From Streptomyces roseochromogenus subsp. oscitans DS 12.976 (GTDB lineage Bacteria; Actinomycetota; Actinomycetes; Streptomycetales; Streptomycetaceae): a stretch of DNA of 16,181 bases. Shown here piece after piece: positions 1 through 6,454 of this stretch (position 1 is the stretch's first letter; every line of letters starts with the position of its first letter). Under the pieces are notes generated by a model. The model did not search any database. It saw only the letters and a program-made list of their open reading frames with translations, and was not told the DNA's origin. The stretch covers positions 5,799,812-5,815,992 of the forward strand of contig NZ_CM002285.1 in assembly GCF_000497445.1 (NCBI RefSeq). Reading direction: 5' to 3'. The position numbers and the translations under genes are program-made.

Positions 1-2
1 CG

Positions 3-572
3 GTCCCGCCGGAGGGCATTGCGCAGGAACTGGCGGCGGCGTTCGGGCCGGGCATCTTCCGGTTCGACCAGCAGGCGGTGTCGCGGCAGGGGGTGCCGCC
101 GATCGTGGCGCACACGCTGGTCGTGGCCGGGTTGCCGCTGGACATGGGGCCGTTCTTCTGGGCGCAGGCCCAGCCGGGCCGTCCGGTGCCGACGTTGGCG
201 GAGCTGGCGGCCGAGCGTGGGGTGCAGCCGGCGTCGGACGCGGGCTCGTACCTCGTCATGGGCACCGACTTCGGCAGGGCGATCTGTGTGCAGTACGGGA
301 CGGCGAACATCGTGGCCGTGCCCGTCGAGGCAGGGCCGGGCGGGGCTCCGGTGCCGCCGCAGTTCGTGAACAGCGGGCTGCCGGAGTTCGCTCGCTGTCT
401 GGCGTTGCTGGGCCGGATGTGGCGTCTGCGGTACGGGCTGAACCAGGAGCAGGCCGGCCGCTGGACAGTCGACTTCCAGGCGCAGCTGGCCGCGCTGGAC
501 CCGGCGGCGCTCGGCTCGCCGGAGAGCTGGTGGTCGGTGCTGCTGGAACAGATGTGGGACGGGCTGCTGTAG
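3..572 (+). CDS. SUKH-4 family immunity-type protein (5' partial)
   Basis: The reading frame is open from the first bases of the window to a TAG at 570-572, giving 189 visible residues; the true start lies upstream. A GTG at 78 is in frame, but coding similarity continues before it (FGPGIFRFDQ), so it is not the start. Motifs I associate with actinobacterial SUKH-4 proteins run through it: LPLDMGPFFWAQ, YLVMGTDFGRAICVQYGTA, FVNSGLPEFARCLALLGRMW and a C-terminal SWWSVLLEQMWDGLL. SUKH (Smi1/Knr4-like) proteins are best known as cytoplasmic immunity proteins that neutralise nuclease or deaminase toxins of polymorphic toxin systems. Many Streptomyces carry stand-alone copies whose role is unknown. 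No toxin is visible downstream; a partner, if any, would be upstream of the window. The family call is by recognised motifs, not by a search. A strong hairpin follows. Confidence 0.8.
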   Translation, partial: VPPEGIAQELAAAFGPGIFRFDQQAVSRQGVPPIVAHTLVVAGLPLDMGPFFWAQAQPGRPVPTLAELAAERGVQPASDAGSYLVMGTDFGRAICVQYGTANIVAVPVEAGPGGAPVPPQFVNSGLPEFARCLALLGRMWRLRYGLNQEQAGRWTVDFQAQLAALDPAALGSPESWWSVLLEQMWDGLL

Positions 573-589
573 GCACACCGCCCGGATCG

Positions 590-635
590 CGGCCCGTCGG
601 GTCCTGCACGCACGCGTGGAGGACACGACGGGCCG
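590..635 (+). terminator. Long hairpin after the SUKH-4 gene
   Basis: The arms at 590-605 and 620-635 are complementary over 16 bp with one mismatch. The loop can itself pair further (cacg with cgtg). It begins 17 bases after the stop codon. There is no T-run, which is usual for G+C-rich actinobacterial terminators. It probably ends the SUKH-4 transcript. Confidence 0.6.
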
Positions 636-897
636 GTGCCGTTTCCGGCGACTTCGCGGCGCGGGGGCGATGCGTCACGTCCTGCCTTCCCGGGCGGGCG
701 GCGCCCGTTCGGGGTACGGCCATTGCCCTTGAGCAGGAAGGAGGGTGAGCGGCCCCCGCTTCACACCGATCGCGGAGTGCGGGATTTCGAGCATGTTGTG
801 ACTGCGGAGTGTCGCGTTATGAACACTTACGCCCGATCCATCAAGATATGCGCGAAATCGTCGTGTCGTGTATGTCCGGTGGAGAGGGGTTCCCAAG
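636..897 (+). promoter_or_regulatory. Leader and candidate promoter of the coiled-coil gene
   Basis: This stretch is clearly less G+C-rich than its flanks near 780-880. The best sigma-70-like pair is TTGTGA at 796-801 and TATGAA at 818-823, with a 16-base spacer, which would put the start of transcription about 65 bases before the GTG at 898. No substantial gene is seen here. An 18-codon ORF (745-801) sits directly behind an AGGAAGGAG sequence. The promoter call rests on sequence match only. Confidence 0.35.
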
Positions 898-1785
898 GTG
901 AGCAGCGCATCGAGTTCGCCCCACGGCTTCATGACCGCCCGGGGGCGTGGCTACCGCCCCGATCAGGTCGACGCCACCCTGGAGGCGTTGTCGTACGACC
1001 GTGACGCCGCGTGGGAACGAGCCGCGCGGCTGACTGTGCTCGCCAAGGAAATGGAGGCGGAGGCCGAGCGGTTGCGCGAGGCCGTCGCCCAGCTCCCACC
1101 GCAGGCGTACGAGGCTCTCGGGGAGCGCGCGCAGGGCTTGTTCCAGCATGTGCTGGAGGAGGCGGCGGATCTCCGCGAGCGCACGCGGCGCGAAGCGGGC
1201 GAGCAGGTCGCGCAGGCCGAAGCACGCGCCGCCAGCACGCGCCGGGAGGCGCAGGAAGCGGCGGACGCGCTCCGCGCGGAAGCCGACGAATACGCCAGTC
1301 AGTTGCTCGCCGCCGCGCGCGCGGAAGCCGACGCCCTCCGCATCGGCGCCCGGCGCGAAGTGAAAGAAGGGCGCGGAGCGGCGCTCGGCTCGTTGCGCGA
1401 GGTACGGCAGCGCACCACCGGCATGCTCACCGACCAGTCCCGGGAGCACACCGAGCAGTGGGCCGAGGCCGAGCGCGAGGAAGCCGAGCGGATCGCCGCG
1501 ATGGACGCCCGGCACGCCGAGCGGGCGAGCCTCGCCGAGGCCGCGCTGTCCGAGGCCAAGCGGGCCCTCACCGAGGCCGAGGAGTTCGCGCGCCGCAGCG
1601 AGGAGGAGGCACACGCGCGTGCCGCCGAAATCGTCGCCGACGCGCGTGTGCGCGAGGAACGTATCGCCGGGGAGACGGAACAGGTGCTGCGCGAGCACGG
1701 CGAGACCTGGGACGACGTGCAGGCACACATGGACCACGTCCGCAGCCGCCTGATCTCGCTGACGGGCAGAGCGGTCCTGGAATAG
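898..1785 (+). CDS. FilP-like coiled-coil cytoskeletal / 'cellulose-binding' protein
   Basis: This is a 295-residue protein. The GTG at 898 is chosen as start because a GGAGAGGGG ribosome binding site lies 8 bases upstream; the frame stays open further 5' but without such a site. Residues 15-31 carry RGRGYRPDQVDATLEAL, the short DivIVA-like N-terminal motif (RGY..xQVD) shared by FilP, Scy and DivIVA of Streptomyces. The rest (about 34-285) is almost wholly Ala/Glu/Arg-rich amphipathic helix with a long predicted coiled coil, broken by a Gly-containing region near 148-176 (REVKEGRGAALGSLREV). Proteins of this class form intermediate-filament-like scaffolds behind the hyphal tip. Homologues are often labelled 'cellulose-binding protein' after the S. 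reticuli protein AbpS. There is no signal peptide. It is unlikely to be FilP itself, because the N-terminus and central part differ from the FilP sequence as I remember it. It stands alone and converges on the symporter operon. Confidence 0.8.
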   Translation: MSSASSSPHGFMTARGRGYRPDQVDATLEALSYDRDAAWERAARLTVLAKEMEAEAERLREAVAQLPPQAYEALGERAQGLFQHVLEEAADLRERTRREAGEQVAQAEARAASTRREAQEAADALRAEADEYASQLLAAARAEADALRIGARREVKEGRGAALGSLREVRQRTTGMLTDQSREHTEQWAEAEREEAERIAAMDARHAERASLAEAALSEAKRALTEAEEFARRSEEEAHARAAEIVADARVREERIAGETEQVLREHGETWDDVQAHMDHVRSRLISLTGRAVLE

Positions 1786-1978
1786 CCCCTCCGGCCACCT
1801 CGATCCAGCCACCCCGAGTGCCCCCGCGTGTGGGCACCTCCACGCCGCGCGCCCGTTCTCTCCTGCACGCCCCGCGCCCACACCCCTCCACGCTCCCCTC
1901 CCCCACGCCTTGCGCCGGCACGCTCCTGCACGCCCCGCGCCCGCGCGCTTCCGCACGTGCTGGCGCCCACACCCCCGC
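1786..1978. repeat. Convergent intergenic spacer with 20-bp direct repeats
   Basis: The spacer between the coiled-coil gene (+) and the symporter (-) contains no gene. It holds an exact 20-bp direct repeat (ctcctgcacgccccgcgccc) at 1860-1879 and 1923-1942, 63 bp apart. A second shared word, gcgcccacaccc, occurs at 1874-1885 and 1963-1974. The tract is strongly C-rich on the + strand (G-rich on the -). No clear terminator hairpin was found. It may be a decayed tandem duplication. Confidence 0.6.
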
Positions 1979-3625
1979 TCACCCTCCCTTCCGCACCGCC
2001 CCCGCCAGGATCCACCCCTCCACCGCCTCGTACTGGCGCCGCTGCTGTTCCGCCTTGGTGCGGCCAGAGGCGACCGTGCCGAGCCAGCCGAAGAAGAAGC
2101 CGGCGGGGATGGAGACGATGCCGGTGGTGGTGAAGGGGAACCAGTTGAAGTCGGCGTGCGGGAAGGCCGAGACGGGGGAGCCGGAGACCAGGTTGGTGCC
2201 CGGCATGAGCAGCAGCACGGTCAGCGAGCCCCCGATCAGGGTGCTCAGCAGCCCGCTGCGGGTGTAGCGGCGCCAGAAGAGCCCGTACACCAGGGCGGGG
2301 GCGATGGCCGAGGCGCCCAGGCAGAAGGAGAGCGTCACCAGCGGCTGCAGGCTGTGGTGCTGGACCAGTGTGGCCAGCAGGATCGTCGGTACCCCTATGG
2401 CGAGCGCCGAGACGCGGGCCAGCGCCATCTCGCGCCGGGCCGGCATCTCCTGCACGCGGGCGGCGAACACGTCGTGGGCGAGGGAGTTGGCGCAGGCGAG
2501 GATCATCCCGGCGACCGAGGCGAGCAGGGTCAGGAAGATCGCGGTCGTGACCATGGTGAACAGGAAGGTCTCCGCCGTGGACACGTCGGCGCCGAACGCC
2601 GCCCGCGAGCCCAGCAGATACGCGGTGTTGCCCTGCGGATCGGCACCGGCGATCACGGAACGGCCCACCAGAGCGGTGGCGCCGAACCCGACCACCGTGA
2701 TGACGAGCACGAACAGGGCGACGATCGACACCGCCCAGGACATCGAACGACGCACCTGGCGGGCGCTGGAGGCGGTGTACATGCGCATGGTGATGTGCGG
2801 CAGGACGCCGCCGCCGAGCACCACCGTCAGTTCCGAGGCGATCATGTCGAGCCGGGACCGCGGCCCGGTGCCGAACTCCAGCCCGGAGTGCAGGAAGGCG
2901 GGCCCGGCGCCGCTCTGCCGCGCGGCGGCGGAGAACAGGGCGCCCGGGTCCCAGTCGAAGCGCTGCAGGATCAGCACGGCGACCACGGCGCCCGAACCGA
3001 CCAGCATCACGATCTTCAGGATCTGGATGAGCGCGGTGCCCTTCATGCCGCCGATCGCCGCGTAGGCGATCATCAGGGCGCCCAGGCCCGCGACGCACGC
3101 GGTCTTCAGCGACGCGTTGGAGAAGCCCAGGATGAACGCCATCAGCTGCCCGGTTCCGGCGAGTTGGACCAGCATCAGCGGCAGCAGCGCGGCGATCGTG
3201 ACCGCGCAGGCCGTGATGCGCACACAGCGGCCCGGCAGCCGGCGGGCGAGCGCGTCGCCCATCGTGAACCGGCCCGCGTTGCGCAGCGGTTCGGCCAGCA
3301 GGAACATCAGCAGCATCAGCGACAGCGCGGTACTGAGCGCGAGGACGACACCGTCGTAGCCGCACAGGGCGATCACTCCGCCGGTGCCGAGGACGGTGGC
3401 GGCGGAGATGTAGTCGCCGGCGATGGCGAGGCCGTTGCGCAGCGGGGACAGGGAGCTGTATCCGGTGTAGAACTCGTCGAGGTCGTCGTGGTCGGGGCCG
3501 GTCATCACGCACAGCAGCAGGGTGATCGTGGCGACGGTGGAGAAGGCGATCAGGGACATGGACTGGGCCGAGCCGCTGAAACCGGTGAAGCCTCCCACGG
3601 CCGGAGTGCCGGCGGCGCCGCTCAT
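1979..3625 (-). CDS. Sodium/solute (acetate-like monocarboxylate) symporter, ActP/MctC type
   Basis: The protein is 548 residues long, close to the length of E. coli ActP (549), a member of the solute:sodium symporter family (TC 2.A.21). Many hydrophobic segments run throughout. Recognisable family stretches are DEFYTGYSSLSPLRNGLAIA followed by GDYISAATVLG (about 50-80), AEPLRNAGRFTMGDALARR (111-129), LVQLAGTGQLMAF, GGGVLPHITMRMYT and ACANSLAHDVFA, each with a direct counterpart in ActP. It should sit in the cytoplasmic membrane and take up short-chain monocarboxylates with Na+ or H+; the exact substrate cannot be read from the sequence. The ATG at 3625 is supported by AGGAG 8 bases upstream, and it overlaps the TGA of the DUF485 gene as ATGA, implying translational coupling. 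The DUF485-ActP pairing (as in E. coli yjcH-actP) strengthens the assignment. Confidence 0.9.
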   Translation of the reverse strand: MSGAAGTPAVGGFTGFSGSAQSMSLIAFSTVATITLLLCVMTGPDHDDLDEFYTGYSSLSPLRNGLAIAGDYISAATVLGTGGVIALCGYDGVVLALSTALSLMLLMFLLAEPLRNAGRFTMGDALARRLPGRCVRITACAVTIAALLPLMLVQLAGTGQLMAFILGFSNASLKTACVAGLGALMIAYAAIGGMKGTALIQILKIVMLVGSGAVVAVLILQRFDWDPGALFSAAARQSGAGPAFLHSGLEFGTGPRSRLDMIASELTVVLGGGVLPHITMRMYTASSARQVRRSMSWAVSIVALFVLVITVVGFGATALVGRSVIAGADPQGNTAYLLGSRAAFGADVSTAETFLFTMVTTAIFLTLLASVAGMILACANSLAHDVFAARVQEMPARREMALARVSALAIGVPTILLATLVQHHSLQPLVTLSFCLGASAIAPALVYGLFWRRYTRSGLLSTLIGGSLTVLLLMPGTNLVSGSPVSAFPHADFNWFPFTTTGIVSIPAGFFFGWLGTVASGRTKAEQQRRQYEAVEGWILAGAVRKGG

Positions 3626-4152
3626 CGGGTCGCTCCTCGGCGTGCGTCCAGTTCGGCCACCTTGCGGATGCGGTCCGCGAGCGGATCGACGTGCCGGCGC
3701 GCGGTGAGCTCGTACAGGGCGATCGCGAGCCAGGTGACCGGGAGTTGGAGCAGGGCGAGCAGCAGGCCGGCGGGGATGCCGTCGGTGACCGTGCGCGTCA
3801 TCACGCCGGGCGCGCTCGCGGACAGGACCAGGAACAGGGTGAAGTAGCCCAGCGCGGTGAGCGTGGCGGTGCGCCGCTGCCAGCGGTAGGCGCCGCGCAG
3901 CACGCGCAGGTCGCTGTGGTGGCCGAGGGGTTCGCGGGGCGGCCGGAGCTCCGTCCGGGGCGGCTGTGGGGGTGCGGGCTGCCAGGGGTAGGTGAGGCGA
4001 GAGGGGTGCGGTGGGCCGACGGCGGGGCGGGGGGCTGGGCCGTAGGGCGGGCGCGAGGCGTCGTAGGGCGGACTGGGTGAGTCGAAGGGGCGGGGTGGGT
4101 CGTAGCACGGATGGGGCGGGTCGTACGACGGGTGCGGCGGGTCGTAGGACAT
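3622..4152 (-). CDS. DUF485 small membrane protein with N-terminal Tyr/Pro repeat domain
   Basis: This 176-residue protein starts at the ATG at 4152, which has AAGGAG 7 bases upstream; an ATG at 4263 is in frame but has no such site. Residues 2-75 are proline-rich and begin with heptads SYDPPHP, SYDPPHP, CYDPPRP and looser copies. Residues about 85-165 form the DUF485 domain: two transmembrane helices (about 96-114 and 125-147) followed by the typical YELTARRHVDPLADRIRK tail. DUF485 proteins (E. coli YjcH type) are encoded directly before ActP-family acetate symporters and are thought to be accessory membrane subunits, though their mechanism is unclear. Its TGA overlaps the symporter ATG. The usual DUF485 protein is only about 100 residues, so the repeat-bearing N-terminal extension is the odd part. 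Confidence 0.85.
   Translation of the reverse strand: MSYDPPHPSYDPPHPCYDPPRPFDSPSPPYDASRPPYGPAPRPAVGPPHPSRLTYPWQPAPPQPPRTELRPPREPLGHHSDLRVLRGAYRWQRRTATLTALGYFTLFLVLSASAPGVMTRTVTDGIPAGLLLALLQLPVTWLAIALYELTARRHVDPLADRIRKVAELDARRGATR
4097..4150 (-). repeat. 21-bp in-frame tandem repeat in the DUF485 gene
   Basis: The word gggtcgta recurs exactly 21 bp apart at 4097, 4118 and 4139. This gives about three tandem units of seven codons, read on the minus strand as (S/C)YDPP(H/R)P. The repeats are at the very start of the gene, so copy number could vary without a frameshift. Confidence 0.75.
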
Positions 4153-4363
4153 CCCGGGGCTCCTTGCGTGGCTCGGGTCCGTGGCGGTGGACCGCAGGGA
4201 GGTGGGGTGGGGATTGGAGCCACGCACGTTACTCGCGGGTTCCGGGCCGCGTGGCGTTTTCACCGAACTGGCCGGTCGGTATGCGCTTACTACGCAAAAA
4301 CGCTGTCCGACCTGGGGTGTTACCCGCGTTAACCAGGACGGCCCGGCACCGGTCGCGGCTGCC
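4153..4363 (-). promoter_or_regulatory. Upstream region of the DUF485-symporter operon
   Basis: This is a 211-base non-coding stretch between the MFS stop codon and the DUF485 start. It contains the most A/T-rich patch nearby (about 4278-4301) and an imperfect 15-base inverted repeat, gttacccgcgttaac, at 4319-4333. The operon promoter is expected here, but I could not assign a convincing -35/-10 pair. The inverted repeat is a candidate operator, with GTTA/TAAC outer arms and one further inner pair only. Confidence 0.35.
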
Positions 4364-5914
4364 TCACTCCTGCCGCACCGGGAACCGTCGTGGTGCCACC
4401 AGCAGCAGCACCAGGAAGGCCAGTGCCGCCGCGCCCGCCGCGCCGAGATACACCGCGTGCACGGCGTCGGCGATGGCCCGCCGGGTCGCCTCCGGGGCCG
4501 TACCGGCGTCCAACGCGCGCGTGACGGAGTCCAGATCGCCCGCCCCGCCCAGGTGTGCGGCCAGCACCCCGTTGGCGACGGCGCCGAACAGCGACGCGCC
4601 CACGGTCTGTCCGGTCTGCCGGCAGAACAGCACGGACGCAGTCGTGGTGCCCCGCTCCGACCAGCCCACCGTCGACTGCACCCCGACGATCAGCGGCAGC
4701 TGGAACAGCCCGAGCGCGCCGCCGAGGAGCAGCATCAGCAGTGTCGGCTGCCACCATGAGCCGGGGTACGGCAGGAACGGGAACGCGCACAGGATCAGGG
4801 TGGCCAGGCCGATGCCGAGCAGCGCGGTGTCCCGGAAGCCGATGCGCCGGTAGATGTGCTGGCTGAACGCGGCCGACACCGGCCAGCTGAGTGTCCACAC
4901 CGACAGCACGAAACCGGCGGCCACGGGAGCGAGTCCGAGCACCGACTGCGCGTACGTCGGCAGGAACACGCTCGGCGCCACCATCAGCAGTCCCAGCGCG
5001 CCGAGCGCCAGATTGACGGCCGCGATCGTCCGGCGCCGCCACACCCACCCGGGGATGATCGGCTGCGCCGCCCGCCGCTCCACCACGACCACCACACCGG
5101 CGAGCGCCAGACCGGTGCCGAAGAGCGTCAGCGAGGGCGCCGACAGCCACGGCCAGGCGACCCCGCCCTGCACCAGCGCGGTCAGCAGCACCCCGCCGCA
5201 CGCGAACACCGCGAGCGCCCCGGCCCAGTCCACACGCGCGCGTGCCGTGCTTTCCGCGCCCCCCGTCTTCTCCGCCTTGCCCGTTTCCTGTGTCTCCTGT
5301 GTCTTCTCCCGCTCGGGCTCGTGCAGATGACGGACGATCAGCCACAGTGCGGCGGCGCCGATCGGCAGGTTGATCAGGAAGATCCAGCGCCAGTCGGCGT
5401 ACGCGGCCAGTACCCCGCCGAGTCCCGGCCCGGCCACCGCCGACACCGCCCACACGGTGGACAGCTTGGACTGGATCTTCGGGCGCTCCGCCAGCGGATA
5501 CAGATCGGCGGCCAGCGTCTGCACGGTGCCCTGCAACGCCCCGCCGCCCAGGCCCTGCACGATCCGGAACGCGATCAGCGCCGCCATGTTCCAGGCCCCC
5601 GCGCACAGCAGCGAGCCCAGCAGGAACACGGCCGCGCCCGTCACCAGCACCGGCTTGCGGCCGAAGGTGTCGGACAGCTTGCCGTAGACGGGGAGCGTGA
5701 CGGTCACGGCCAGCAGATAGCCGGAGAAGAGCCAGGAGAAGACCGAGAAGCCGCCGAGGTCGCCGACGATCTGCGGTACGGCCGTGGAGACGACGGTGGA
5801 GTCCAGCGCGGCCAGTGCCATCGCCAGCATCAGCGCGGCGACCACCGCGCCCCGCCGCCGGGTGTCCTCTCGCCCGGCCGTGCCGCCGCGTATCGCGGGT
5901 GTCGTGCTTCCCAC
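4364..5914 (-). CDS. DHA2-type MFS multidrug exporter (14 TM)
   Basis: The protein is 516 residues from the GTG at 5914, which I prefer because GGGGAGGGG lies 6 bases upstream. An in-frame ATG at 5983 would add 23 residues and has only GGAG at a short 4-base distance. Residues 37-49 (LDSTVVSTAVPQI) are the DHA2 motif D1 with its membrane aspartate. GKLSDTFGRK at 78-87 is MFS motif A, and GPGLGG at 162-167 is antiporter motif C, which marks proton-driven exporters. An unusually charged cytoplasmic loop (about 198-228, rich in E, K, Q, T with a QETQET repeat) follows the sixth helix. The likely role is proton-coupled efflux of an organic compound; the substrate is unknown. No adjacent TetR/MarR regulator is present. 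It is divergent from the ABC operon across a long control region. Confidence 0.85.
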   Translation of the reverse strand: MGSTTPAIRGGTAGREDTRRRGAVVAALMLAMALAALDSTVVSTAVPQIVGDLGGFSVFSWLFSGYLLAVTVTLPVYGKLSDTFGRKPVLVTGAAVFLLGSLLCAGAWNMAALIAFRIVQGLGGGALQGTVQTLAADLYPLAERPKIQSKLSTVWAVSAVAGPGLGGVLAAYADWRWIFLINLPIGAAALWLIVRHLHEPEREKTQETQETGKAEKTGGAESTARARVDWAGALAVFACGGVLLTALVQGGVAWPWLSAPSLTLFGTGLALAGVVVVVERRAAQPIIPGWVWRRRTIAAVNLALGALGLLMVAPSVFLPTYAQSVLGLAPVAAGFVLSVWTLSWPVSAAFSQHIYRRIGFRDTALLGIGLATLILCAFPFLPYPGSWWQPTLLMLLLGGALGLFQLPLIVGVQSTVGWSERGTTTASVLFCRQTGQTVGASLFGAVANGVLAAHLGGAGDLDSVTRALDAGTAPEATRRAIADAVHAVYLGAAGAAALAFLVLLLVAPRRFPVRQE

Positions 5915-6454
5915 CCCGAACCCCTCCCCGTGACTCCCTGGCTCCCTGACCCCCGGCAGGACCCTGCCCCGTGTCCCTTGCATCTATCTCCGGTACGACA
6001 GCTTGCCACGCGCCCGTGAGCTTGGCCCGCCCGTCGCCCGACCACCGCCCCTCAACGGCGCGCTTCGCGCGGCACCTTCTGGATTGCGACCGGAGGGTGG
6101 ACGCTTTCCGGGCCGAAGGGTGGAGACGACCCCGAGAAAGGCTCCGCCCCGGGGTGGAGCACCCCTAGGGGTCCCTCCGTACTACGGCTCGGGGAGGGTT
6201 CGTTCCGGCGGAGGACGAGCGGGACCGGGTCCGCTCCTTAATCTGGCTTTACGCCGCTGGGGGGGCGGCCGACCGCACCGGCGGGGTGGGGTTTTCCCCC
6301 GGGAAAGAGGGGGCTTCGCACCAGCGCGCGAGGACCCCGCCGGCCGCGAGACTCAACGACGTACTCAGGACGACACCCCGACACCCGACACCGGCACCCC
6401 GGCACACACCGGGGCGCCACTCATCGACTTGTCAACCGACATAGGAGACATACC
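5915..6454. promoter_or_regulatory. Long divergent control region between MFS and ABC genes
   Basis: No credible gene lies in these 540 bases. They must hold the start signals for the MFS exporter (-) and the ABC operon (+). Visible structure includes a palindrome cluster at 6141-6187 and a hairpin at 6217-6236 (arms gagcgg/ccgctc) followed by cctta. A C/A-rich leader (about 6350-6420) precedes the ABC start. No high-quality -35/-10 pair was recognised on either strand. Confidence 0.45.
6141..6187. promoter_or_regulatory. Cluster of three adjacent palindromes (candidate operator)
   Basis: Three inverted repeats lie almost back to back. 6141-6160 (gctccgccccggggtggagc) is complete except for one G·T pair. 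6161-6172 (acccctaggggt) is a perfect 12-bp palindrome. 6177-6187 (ccgtactacgg) has perfect 5-bp arms around one base. Such an arrangement suits binding by one or more dimeric regulators, but the regulator is not in the window. Confidence 0.45.

Noticed and set aside
675..932. 85-codon minus-strand ORF in the leader of the coiled-coil gene
   Set aside because: It overlaps the start and ribosome site of a well-supported gene, has no ribosome site of its own and resembles no known family.
1860..1942. CRISPR-like array from the 20-bp repeats
   Set aside because: There are only two copies, no regular series of spacers and no cas genes.
1299..3512. Very long minus-strand ORF (737 codons) over the coiled-coil gene and the symporter
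   Set aside because: The translation is an Arg/Pro/His-rich shadow of the true symporter frame, a usual effect of high G+C; the symporter frame has clear transmembrane and family motifs.
1910..3847. Long plus-strand ORF (645 codons) opposite the symporter
   Set aside because: It is a Gln/His/Gly/Arg-rich antisense shadow with no domain and no membrane segments, lying across two real minus-strand genes.
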